Part shown: piece by piece, positions 1 through 5,704 of the stretch
Numbering within the stretch: position 1 is the first letter of the stretch
Layout: each line of letters opens with the position of its first letter
Assembly (NCBI GenBank): GCA_027068245.1
Contig: JAMOUF010000292.1
Coordinates: 1 to 5,704, forward strand
DNA: 5,704 nt
Source of the DNA: Campylobacterales bacterium
GTDB taxonomy: Bacteria; Campylobacterota; Campylobacteria; Campylobacterales; Nitratiruptoraceae
Direction: 5' to 3'
Position numbers and translations under genes: made by a program
Notes under the pieces: generated by a model
What the model was told of the DNA's origin: nothing
What the model saw: only the letters and a program-made list of their open reading frames with translations
Databases searched by the model: none

Positions 1-184
1 TGGGGCTTACATATCTGCCCTTTTGATAGTAGTCCCATACCTTGTAGGCGATTTTGGGTATTTTGTCCGCTTTACCGGCTTTTACCAGGTCCGGCACATC
101 GTGTGTCAGTACCGCCGGTATTACAAACCAGTATAGAAGGATTGCCAATGCGATGAGCGCATAGATTTGATACTTCTTCATCAT
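1..184 (-). CDS. N-terminal part of a small membrane-anchored protein following nosZ (nosB position), cut by window edge
   Basis: The frame opens with two adjacent ATG codons at 184-182 and 181-179 and stays open to base 1, giving 61 codons; the 3' end lies outside. A Shine-Dalgarno-like TAAAGG at 190-195 sits five bases before the first ATG, which supports that start. The protein begins MMKKYQIYA, followed by one hydrophobic stretch (about residues 6-24, ending near WFVIPAV) and then a charged, lysine-rich segment with PDLVKAGKADKIPKIAYKV and a tyrosine-rich stretch (VWDYYQKGRYV). The positive N-terminus and single hydrophobic helix suggest a membrane anchor with the rest in the periplasm. 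In Campylobacterota such as Wolinella, the gene after nosZ is nosB, a membrane protein of unknown role. Position makes that the leading candidate, but I do not recognise the sequence itself and give no symbol. A membrane-anchored electron-transfer protein of the nos cluster is another option; no haem motif is visible in this part. Confidence 0.7.
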   Translation of the reverse strand, partial: MMKKYQIYALIALAILLYWFVIPAVLTHDVPDLVKAGKADKIPKIAYKVWDYYQKGRYVSP

Positions 185-213
185 TTTTTCCTTTAGAATT
201 TTTCATACTTCTT

Positions 214-256
214 ATTTTACATCTTTACTGATAAAAAAACTATTGATTTTCATCAA
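214..256 (-). promoter_or_regulatory. Predicted class II FNR-type promoter for the gene after nosZ
   Basis: On the minus strand a perfect FNR-type palindrome TTGAT-N4-ATCAA (243-256) is followed by a -10-like TAAAAT at 214-219. The palindrome centre (249.5) lies 31 bases from the first base of the -10. This puts it near -41.5 from a start predicted around base 208, the classical class II activator position. The leader would be about 24 bases and contains the TAAAGG ribosome site. No good -35 is visible, as expected for an activator-dependent promoter. The regulator could be an FNR homologue or an Nss-type CRP/FNR protein as described for nos control in Wolinella; which one is inference. Confidence 0.72.
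243..256. promoter_or_regulatory. FNR-type operator, perfect TTGAT-N4-ATCAA
   Basis: Both five-base arms match the FNR consensus exactly and the spacer is exactly four bases. The site lies in the 164-base gap between nosZ and the next gene, and reads as a palindrome on either strand. Proteins of the CRP/FNR family bind this sequence and usually activate genes for anaerobic respiration, which fits an N2O-respiration cluster. Confidence 0.8.
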
Positions 257-321
257 TTTATTATCCACAATTATTATAATTATAAGGTTAGGTTATGGAT
301 ATCAGATTAAAACGGATATGG

Positions 322-347
322 ATAAAAGAGGCGGAAGCCTCTTTTAT
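322..347 (-). terminator. Hairpin terminator-like element directly after nosZ
   Basis: An 11-base-pair perfect stem (322-332 pairing with 337-347) closes a four-base loop. The GC-rich core GAGGC/GCCTC sits near the loop and the outer part is A on one side and T on the other. In minus-strand RNA the right arm ends in a UUUUAU run, the layout of an intrinsic terminator that can work in both directions. It begins one base beyond the nosZ TAA (349-351). The U-run is short and lies within the stem, so termination may be partial. Confidence 0.7.
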
Positions 348-348
348 T

Positions 349-2949
349 TTAGAAGAGATGAGCGTTTTCGTCAACCCACTTGAGATATTCGATGATATCT
401 TTTATCTCCTGGTCGCTCATATGCTGGTTAGGCATTCTAAGGTTGAAGTAGTCAATCATAGCTTTAACATATGGGTCATTATAGAACTTGGATGGGTTTT
501 TGATGAATTCTGCCACCCATTTCTCACCGTTTTCATGTCTTTGAAGCACACCTACAAGGTCTGGACCGGAGCTTACTTTACCGATTACGTGACATCCGCT
601 ACATCCACCCTCTGCAAATGCCGCTTCACCTCTTTTTGCCGCCTCGCTCATTGGAGTGGCAAGTTTTTTAACAAGAAGGTCTTTGGCCCTGATACCAACG
701 TCAGCAGCTTTTACAAGATACTGCCAAGCCTGATATTGGAAGTTGATGGCTGTATCTATATCACCTCGTTTAAGAGCCTCTTCGGCCTTTTTCTCCTCTT
801 CGGCCACTTTGCTGTACTGATCAAGGGCATCTTCTACCAGCTGTTTTACAACAGGGTATTTTTCATAATGGTTGTCTTTTAGGAACTTGACAACGCTTTG
901 GATAACTTTTTTGGTAGCCTCGTTCAAGGCGACTGTTTTTTCATACTCTTTCATGAGCTCTTCTTTGCTCATCTTTTTGAGTTTGATCTTTTTGACAGAT
1001 TTATATTTTTTGTTCGGGTCTTTTACAAGAAGATATCCCATCATCTCCAGGTGCAACGCTGAACAGAACTCCGTACAGTAGTATGGGAACACACCCTCTC
1101 TGTCAGCTTTGAAAGATACCGCAACGGTTTTTCCAGGCTCCAAGGAGGCGTGCACGTTGTACCAGTCTACGGTAAATCCGTGAGTCTCATCCTCGGCTCT
1201 TTCAAGGTTTGTAAGGTAGAAAGTCACGATATCGCCTTTGTTTACCGTTACGTGCTCAGGGTTGATATGGCTTCTGACAACCGTTCCGTAAACATAGACA
1301 TGGTTTCCTTCTCTTTCGATTCTCTCCTGTCCGGCAAGCGTTTTACCTTTATGAGGTTTTCCGGTAAACGGATTCGTTCCCATCGGATACCTGACTTCCG
1401 GATGAAGTTTGCTGGCTCTGATGGCTACCGCCTGGTGAGGCTCACCCAAAGGAACAGGCATATCGTACAGAAGTTTCATCTTTTTACCACTTATATCTAT
1501 CAACTGGTGGTTTTGCGGGTGAAGGGGACCTATGTTGTTAAACCTGTCGATAGCAAGTTTGTTAAGGGCTATGATATATTCACCCTGAGGATCCTCGGTT
1601 TTACCTTCCATACCACAAAGGTGGCCGATGTTGTAGTTGACGTTGACCCTGTCTTTTACCTCACAGTTTAGGTAGTCCCATTTTACCACCTGGCTGTCAA
1701 CATAAAGAGATGTATATATCTCCCCGTCCGTTTTCCACTTCGGTCCATACTGGTTATGCAATGGCCCAAGACCAAGTTCGGCCTGACAGTGCATCGCTTT
1801 TTTCATATCCAAAATAGGAATGCCGTATGGATCTTTGCCCGCATACTCTTTTTTCTTTATCAAATCCATAATCTTTTTAAAATCATATACGGTGGCGTGG
1901 GTATCAAGTTTACCACAAACGACAATATATCTTCCATCCGGGCTCACATCCACGCCGTGCGGTGACTTTGGCTCCGGAATCAGGAAAAGACAGTCGTTTT
2001 TAACCGCAACATCTATTGGGATCACTTTCATTCCGTTGATTACTTTCACATTTTTGGGGTCTTTGGCAAGTTCGGCAAGTTTATGCCAGTTATATACGTG
2101 AAGGTAGTCGGTATCGTTCCTACTCATCCCCGCTTCAAAAGGAGGAAGGCCTTTTTCTATACCGCCTGTGTAAAGCTCGGAGTTGAAAGAGTTGGTAAAT
2201 CCCCATCCGTAGCTCATCTCTTTACCGGCGTCACTCAAATCCTGCATATATGGAGGCATCTCTATGGTAAAGGATTTTTTGGGAAGAATCTTTCCGTTTT
2301 CATGGTCGAATTTCCAAACGGTTACACCGCCTCTGTAAACGTCGGCATACTCTTCCATCGGATGGTATTCCAAATCATACGGGGCACCATACTGGCAAGC
2401 TTCCAGGATATATTCACTGTTTGGCGTAAAAAAAGCCCCACCGTGGTCCGATTTGAATACCGGGTTGACGACGATCTGCTTGGTAACGAAATCTTTAAGG
2501 TCTATAACGGCCAGTCTCGGATTGGCCTTGTCGTTGATTACCAGCCATTTTCCGTCATATTTGCCATCGGTCTCACTGATTCCAGGGTGGTGGGTATCAC
2601 CCCATGTGATCTCTTTGCCAAACCAGTGGCCCTGCGCCAGTACCTTTTTCGTATCATCGTCATATCCCCATCCCTGCCATGGCTCTGGGGTAAAAACACC
2701 GATATATTTCAAAATCCTCATAGAAGGCACGCCATATACCATCACCTGTCCGGACTGTCCGCCGGAGCTGAATACGATATATTTGTCCCTTCCGCCACTT
2801 GGAGTGTAGGTTTTGGCGGCGGCAAGAATGTCGTCCTGCGTCAAACCCCTCTCTTTCATAATTTTTTCAAGCTCGCTTTGAGCTGAAGCGGTTGATGCCA
2901 TCAAGGCAGCAGCGGCAATACTAACAAACAGTTTAAACGTTTGCCTCAT
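349..2949 (-). CDS. nosZ: Nitrous oxide reductase NosZ, Sec-exported, with C-terminal cytochrome c domain
   Basis: This periplasmic enzyme reduces N2O to N2, the last step of denitrification. The 866-residue precursor begins with a Sec-type signal peptide (about residues 1-23, ending ASTASA) with no twin-arginine motif, which marks clade II NosZ. A beta-propeller follows with all seven CuZ histidines visible: H120 and H121 (DTHHP), H169 (SDHGG), H331 (SPHGVD), H398 (PLHNQ), H443 (IGHLCG) and H505 (EPHQAV). The cupredoxin domain (about 550-645) carries the CuA ligand pattern H590, C625, C629, H633 and M636 (CTEFCSALHLEM). Residues 655-760 are charged and probably helical or coiled coil. They lead into a cytochrome c domain with CSGCH at 783-787 and a likely axial methionine at M839 or M844. 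This fusion is typical of Campylobacterota and makes the protein about 200 residues longer than clade I NosZ. The ATG at 2949 is supported by a strong Shine-Dalgarno sequence. Confidence 0.98.
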   Translation of the reverse strand: MRQTFKLFVSIAAAALMASTASAQSELEKIMKERGLTQDDILAAAKTYTPSGGRDKYIVFSSGGQSGQVMVYGVPSMRILKYIGVFTPEPWQGWGYDDDTKKVLAQGHWFGKEITWGDTHHPGISETDGKYDGKWLVINDKANPRLAVIDLKDFVTKQIVVNPVFKSDHGGAFFTPNSEYILEACQYGAPYDLEYHPMEEYADVYRGGVTVWKFDHENGKILPKKSFTIEMPPYMQDLSDAGKEMSYGWGFTNSFNSELYTGGIEKGLPPFEAGMSRNDTDYLHVYNWHKLAELAKDPKNVKVINGMKVIPIDVAVKNDCLFLIPEPKSPHGVDVSPDGRYIVVCGKLDTHATVYDFKKIMDLIKKKEYAGKDPYGIPILDMKKAMHCQAELGLGPLHNQYGPKWKTDGEIYTSLYVDSQVVKWDYLNCEVKDRVNVNYNIGHLCGMEGKTEDPQGEYIIALNKLAIDRFNNIGPLHPQNHQLIDISGKKMKLLYDMPVPLGEPHQAVAIRASKLHPEVRYPMGTNPFTGKPHKGKTLAGQERIEREGNHVYVYGTVVRSHINPEHVTVNKGDIVTFYLTNLERAEDETHGFTVDWYNVHASLEPGKTVAVSFKADREGVFPYYCTEFCSALHLEMMGYLLVKDPNKKYKSVKKIKLKKMSKEELMKEYEKTVALNEATKKVIQSVVKFLKDNHYEKYPVVKQLVEDALDQYSKVAEEEKKAEEALKRGDIDTAINFQYQAWQYLVKAADVGIRAKDLLVKKLATPMSEAAKRGEAAFAEGGCSGCHVIGKVSSGPDLVGVLQRHENGEKWVAEFIKNPSKFYNDPYVKAMIDYFNLRMPNQHMSDQEIKDIIEYLKWVDENAHLF

Positions 2950-2955
2950 AATTTT

Positions 2956-2963
2956 CCTCCTTT
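2956..2963 (-). promoter_or_regulatory. Strong ribosome binding site of nosZ
   Basis: The minus strand reads AAAGGAGG, a near-complete match to the anti-Shine-Dalgarno sequence, six bases before the nosZ ATG. It is the strongest ribosome site in the window and fixes the start. It fits a protein made in large amounts. Confidence 0.88.
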
Positions 2964-2987
2964 AAAAGTTAAATGGGCGTTAGGAAA

Positions 2988-3015
2988 ATTATAAATCAAT
3001 AATGCTTACTGCAAA
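2988..3015 (-). promoter_or_regulatory. Probable sigma-70-type promoter of nosZ
   Basis: A perfect -10 TATAAT lies at 2988-2993 on the minus strand, with a weak -35 candidate TTTGCA at 3010-3015 and a 16-base spacer. The start would fall near base 2981, giving a leader of about 32 bases that contains the ribosome site. The weak -35 suggests either activator dependence or the loose -35 use common in Campylobacterota. The repeat block at 3094-3133 would then lie about 113 to 152 bases upstream. TATAAT can occur by chance in AT-rich DNA, so this remains a prediction. Confidence 0.55.
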
Positions 3016-3093
3016 CTTAAACGCTTAAGATTTGGCTAAATTTCTTGACGCAAAATTAGGCAAAAGAAGAAAAATGGGGATTGCCTTAAGGTT

Positions 3094-3133
3094 TGTGACA
3101 AAAGTGTGACAAAAGTGTGTCACAGACAGTCAC
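3094..3133. repeat. 11-base tandem repeat with inverted GTGAC/GTCAC arms upstream of nosZ
   Basis: TGTGACAAAAG occurs twice back to back (3094-3104 and 3105-3115) and the period continues into TGTG, giving 26 bases of perfect 11-base periodicity. The second copy also forms a perfect inverted repeat, TGTGACA-N6-TGTCACA (3105-3124), and a further GTCAC follows at 3129-3133. Read on the minus strand, the tandem part is TTGTCAC-N4-TTGTCAC. That is the spacing and overall form of a PhoB/OmpR-family response-regulator box. It is not a standard CRP site, because TGTGA and TCACA are ten rather than six bases apart. The location upstream of nosZ suggests an operator; the protein is unknown. Confidence 0.7.
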
Positions 3134-3209
3134 GCCGAATTTACGGCATTTTTTCGATTATAAATTTTTTTTATTATAAGGATTAGCTATAAAACCTTAA
3201 ACAAAAAAA

Positions 3210-3944
3210 TTAGTTTTCAAACCACTCCAGCTGCTCTTTCAGCTCCACCACCTTACCCACAACGATCAGTGCCGGAGTCTCCAAATCCTTCGCTCTCTCA
3301 TAGATATCCTCCAGCGTGCCTGTTACCACCTTTTGCTTTGGTGTGGTTCCTTTTGAGATGACGGCTACCGGAAAGTCTTTCGGTTTTCCTATCTCGATCA
3401 GCTTTTTGGCGATATCTTTGAGGTTGTGAAGTCCCATCAGAAAAACGATAGTATCGTCCGTTTTGAAGTTTTGCCACGGTATCTGGCTAAACTCTTTGTT
3501 TGGAGCCTCATGTCCGGTTATGACTCTAAAACCAACGCTGATGCCCCTGTGCGTCACCGGAATACCCGCATACGCGGGAACGCTTATGGCGGAGGTGATG
3601 CCAGGAATAACCTCGAAATCGATTCCCCGCTCTCTTAGGTAGAGCCCCTCCTCTCCACCTCTTCCAAAAACGAAGGGGTCGCCGCCTTTAAGCCTTACCA
3701 CCACGTCGTTTTCCAAAGCCATCTTGTATATAACCTCGTTTATCTCATCCTGGGGCAGGATATGTTTGCCATCCTCTTTTCCCACATAAACGAACCTGCA
3801 CCCATCTTTTGCCATCTGCAGTATATCCGGATTGGCGAGCCTGTCATAGATTATGACGTCGGCCTCTTTTATGACTCTGGCGGCTTTGAGTGTGAGAAGT
3901 TCGGTATCTCCCGGACCCGCACCGGTTAAATAGACTTTACCCAT
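3210..3944 (-). CDS. nirE: Uroporphyrinogen-III C-methyltransferase, haem d1 pathway (NirE)
   Basis: This cytoplasmic enzyme uses two S-adenosylmethionines to methylate uroporphyrinogen III at C2 and C7, giving precorrin-2. Precorrin-2 is the entry point to sirohaem and haem d1. The 244 residues span the whole single-domain family with its motifs in order: GAGPGD (8-13), YDRL (33-36), LKGGDPFVFGRGGEE (85-99), PGITSA (114-119), THRG (131-134), MGL (170-172) and PALIVVGKVV (224-233). There is no CysG-type dehydrogenase/ferrochelatase extension. Sequence alone cannot separate NirE from CobA or other SUMT enzymes; I choose nirE because nirF and nirJ lie directly upstream. The ATG at 3944 follows AGAGGA (3950-3955) by five bases. 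An overlapping ATG at 3948-3946 is out of frame. The gene starts 23 bases after the nirF stop and is probably in the same transcript. Confidence 0.9.
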   Translation of the reverse strand: MGKVYLTGAGPGDTELLTLKAARVIKEADVIIYDRLANPDILQMAKDGCRFVYVGKEDGKHILPQDEINEVIYKMALENDVVVRLKGGDPFVFGRGGEEGLYLRERGIDFEVIPGITSAISVPAYAGIPVTHRGISVGFRVITGHEAPNKEFSQIPWQNFKTDDTIVFLMGLHNLKDIAKKLIEIGKPKDFPVAVISKGTTPKQKVVTGTLEDIYERAKDLETPALIVVGKVVELKEQLEWFEN

Positions 3945-3967
3945 TCATATCCTCTTTTTATCTTTAA

Positions 3968-5095
3968 TTATAGAGATTTTTCAGGCCTTTGGCCTTGTTT
4001 TAAATCAAAAATAAATATACCGCTCGGTTTTGGAACCGCTATGGTAAACGCCTTTTTCCACTCTTTGGTATCGACTCCGTAAACCTCGCTTCTGCCGTTG
4101 TTCGATACATAAAGTAGAGGCTCCTCCTTGCTCCACCTCACATGCAAAACCATACCTTTAAAATCAAATCTTTTAACCACTTTTAAATCTTTCGTATCTA
4201 CAATCTGGACTATCGGAAATTTCTTGCCGCTAAAAGTTACGGCCAGATACTTTCTATCCGGACTCAAAGATGTAAATACAGGGTTTCCCTCCACCTCTAT
4301 CGCTTTTATGAAATTAAAATCCTTATCGAACACAAAAACCTTGTTGTCTCCCACAGCCGGTATGAAAAACTTGTCTTTCATAATAGACCAGAAACCAAAA
4401 TGGGGCACCTTTAGCACGATATCCTTCTTTTCAAGTTTCAAAGGAACCCTTTTATACTCAAAGGTATCCAGGTTCAGCACACCCACAAATGGGGAGTTGA
4501 AAAACCCAACCACATAGAGGTTGTCGTTTATCATAGCGTCAAATGGCATCTCGCCTGCGTTTTTTATGATTTTTACCACTCTAAACTCAAAGCGGGGTTT
4601 TCCATCGGGGGTTAGGCACTTTAACACCTCCTTTTTCAAAACCCATATCTCGTCGCTGTCCATCGCCGCAAAGACAAGATAGTCTTTATATGTTTTTATA
4701 CCAACGTTTCTCGATTTCGTATCGATGGTCTGGATTTTATTCAGATCCCTGTCAAAAATCTCTACCGTCTTGTTTGCGTAGTTGGCAACGGCCACAAAGT
4801 CCTTATCCAGGGTAAATCCGATTGCGCTTTTACTGGCTCTGACCTCTTTGGTTTTCTTCTCTTTGACAGGGTCGAACTTTATCAGATATCCGTCTCTGGT
4901 TATCATATATCCGTCGTTCTCTATAAACTTCACCACGGCGTGGTTGCAGTTATGCATATCGGTTATCTCGTTTTTTAGCTTATGGTCCTCTATTACGGCC
5001 AAGGCGCTGTTCTCTCTTTCAACTACAAAAAGCTTCTCTTTGGCAAAGAGTGCTTCAAGTAACAAAAAAAGAAGTAAAAACCCGACTCTTCTCAT
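3968..5095 (-). CDS. nirF: Haem d1 biosynthesis protein NirF, periplasmic beta-propeller
   Basis: NirF resembles the d1 domain of cytochrome cd1 nitrite reductase and acts late in haem d1 synthesis in the periplasm; it has been reported to act as a dihydro-haem d1 dehydrogenase. The 375 residues begin with a short Sec signal peptide (MRR, then a leucine/phenylalanine-rich core, likely cut after LFA at residue 18). Family landmarks follow: NHAVVKF with H52, RDGYLIKFD (67-75), VAVANYANKTVEIFD (101-115), MPFDA (183-187), HFGFW (232-236), IPAVGDNKVFVFD (245-257) and KPSGIFIFD (356-364). H52 appears to match the essential histidine in the SHA motif of Pseudomonas NirF; this is alignment by eye. 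No lipobox cysteine is present at the signal peptide end, so the protein looks soluble rather than lipid-anchored. The start is supported by AAAGGA at 5101-5106. It lies 13 bases after the nirJ stop. Confidence 0.9.
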   Translation of the reverse strand: MRRVGFLLLFLLLEALFAKEKLFVVERENSALAVIEDHKLKNEITDMHNCNHAVVKFIENDGYMITRDGYLIKFDPVKEKKTKEVRASKSAIGFTLDKDFVAVANYANKTVEIFDRDLNKIQTIDTKSRNVGIKTYKDYLVFAAMDSDEIWVLKKEVLKCLTPDGKPRFEFRVVKIIKNAGEMPFDAMINDNLYVVGFFNSPFVGVLNLDTFEYKRVPLKLEKKDIVLKVPHFGFWSIMKDKFFIPAVGDNKVFVFDKDFNFIKAIEVEGNPVFTSLSPDRKYLAVTFSGKKFPIVQIVDTKDLKVVKRFDFKGMVLHVRWSKEEPLLYVSNNGRSEVYGVDTKEWKKAFTIAVPKPSGIFIFDLKQGQRPEKSL

Positions 5096-5108
5096 CTCTA
5101 TCCTTTGT

Positions 5109-5704
5109 CTATTTTATATAACAGCTTGGGTCTTCCGCCCAAAGATTTCCGCTTACGGCCCAGGCCCTGGGTCTGCTTCCCCCGTTGCATATCTCTATAT
5201 ATTCACACCCATCACACTTTCCCTCTATCTTTCTTGGATACTCCCTAAGCCTGTTTAGAAGCTCGTTTTTGCTATCCAGCCAAATCTTGTCGAACTCTTT
5301 TTCAAATATGTTTCCAACAACCTCAGGAAAGAAGGGATCCGGTTTTACATTCCCGCTGCTGTCGATATTTACAAGGTTTCTGCCGGCACTGTTTCCACCC
5401 CACCTCTTTAGCCTCTCTTCCAAAGAGGCCGCCTTATTGGGATAGGATTTTTTAAACCTTTGTAAAAAAACGATCGCATCCATCTCCATATTGCCCGTGA
5501 CTATATCAATATCTTTACCACTCTCGTGATATTCAAAAGCCTTGTCGATTATAAACTCCACAGCCTCTTTTCTTTGCTCTTTCGTCAAATCCATCTTCAA
5601 GTTATCAAGCCCTCTGCCCGAATATACCAGATGGGAAATATAGATTTTATCGATTCCCATCCCCTCGGCCAAATCGAAGATATGCTCCAGGCTGTTTAGC
5701 GTCT
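5109..5704 (-). CDS. nirJ: 3' part of radical SAM haem d1 biosynthesis protein NirJ, cut by window edge
   Basis: The frame is open from base 5704 to a TAG at 5109-5111, giving about 197 C-terminal residues. The true start, and the radical SAM CxxxCxxC motif, lie beyond the right edge. A TTG at 5672 is internal, because the frame continues upstream with coding sequence reading LEHIFDLAEGMGIDKIYISH. The visible part has HLVYSGRG and the alternation of sheet and helix expected at the end of a radical SAM barrel. It ends in a SPASM-like cluster domain with cysteines spaced CX2CX5CX21C (CDGCEYIEIC, then DPSCYIK). The segment RAWAVSGNLWAEDPSC matches the C-terminus I know from NirJ. NirJ removes two propionate side chains from didecarboxysirohaem during haem d1 synthesis in the cytoplasm. 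The related AhbC/AhbD haem enzymes have a similar C-terminus; the nirF and nirE neighbours decide for nirJ. Confidence 0.88.
   Translation of the reverse strand, partial: TLNSLEHIFDLAEGMGIDKIYISHLVYSGRGLDNLKMDLTKEQRKEAVEFIIDKAFEYHESGKDIDIVTGNMEMDAIVFLQRFKKSYPNKAASLEERLKRWGGNSAGRNLVNIDSSGNVKPDPFFPEVVGNIFEKEFDKIWLDSKNELLNRLREYPRKIEGKCDGCEYIEICNGGSRPRAWAVSGNLWAEDPSCYIK

Noticed and set aside
261..269. Perfect DnaA-box-like TTATCCACA next to the FNR site, in AT-rich DNA
   Set aside because: A single nine-base match in AT-rich sequence is expected by chance fairly often. There is no cluster of boxes and no dnaA or origin gene nearby, and Campylobacterota boxes differ from the E. coli consensus.
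295..882. Long plus-strand open frames opposite nosZ (295-882, 1150-1671, 2083-2886) and opposite nirF and nirJ (4128-4517, 4782-5258)
   Set aside because: They are complementary to well-recognised genes with intact motifs, have no convincing ribosome sites, and their predicted proteins have no recognisable domain.
2995..2999. FNR half-site TTGAT on the minus strand between the nosZ -35 and -10
   Set aside because: Only one arm is present; the other arm does not match ATCAA, and the position is not one used for activation. A five-base match is common by chance.
3084..3091. Eight-base palindrome CCTTAAGG beside the repeat block
   Set aside because: It is short, made of common bases and not repeated as a unit elsewhere in the spacer, so it is not evidence of a separate site.
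3134..3154. Small hairpin GCCG/CGGC followed by a T-run, terminator-like on the plus strand
   Set aside because: The stem has only four pairs, and the T-run follows only for rightward transcription, where there is no gene to end. It does not work as a nirE terminator in the minus direction.
3157..3178. Two further TATAAT motifs on the minus strand (3157-3162 and 3173-3178)
   Set aside because: The region is almost pure A and T, no matching -35 is seen, and the leader to nosZ would be about 200 bases. The TATAAT at 2988-2993 is better placed.

Overview
The window reads as a denitrification locus of a member of the Campylobacterota (formerly Epsilonproteobacteria), quite possibly a chemolithotroph from the hydrothermal-vent group. 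The evidence is the nitrous oxide reductase type: a Sec-exported NosZ with a fused C-terminal monohaem cytochrome c domain. AT-rich intergenic DNA and densely packed genes on one strand agree with this. I cannot name the genus from this window alone. All real genes are on the minus strand, so the biological order runs from the right edge to the left.

The right half (5704 to 3210) holds a tight run of three haem d1 biosynthesis genes. They are the 3' part of nirJ (radical SAM protein, cut by the window edge), nirF (periplasmic beta-propeller protein) and nirE (uroporphyrinogen-III C-methyltransferase). Gaps are 13 and 23 bases and each complete gene has a clear Shine-Dalgarno sequence, so they look co-transcribed. 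Haem d1 is the special cofactor of cytochrome cd1 nitrite reductase (NirS), so a nirS gene is expected nearby or elsewhere in the genome.

A 260-base AT-rich spacer (2950-3209) follows. It holds the probable nosZ promoter and an organised block of GTGAC/GTCAC repeats with an 11-base period. No convincing terminator closes nirE, so some read-through into nosZ is possible.

The left half is dominated by nosZ (2949-349), with all seven expected CuZ histidines and the CuA ligand set visible. A hairpin terminator-like element starts one base after its stop codon. In the next spacer lies a perfect FNR-type palindrome, placed at the class II distance from a -10 element. It drives the last gene, whose first 61 codons are in the window: a small membrane-anchored protein in the position nosB holds in related nos clusters.

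Taken together, the window covers cofactor synthesis for nitrite reduction and the terminal N2O-to-N2 step, with separate control signals for nosZ and for the genes after it. I see no mobile element, CRISPR array, tRNA or rRNA, and nothing that requires an undescribed system. The most interesting parts are the two intergenic control regions.
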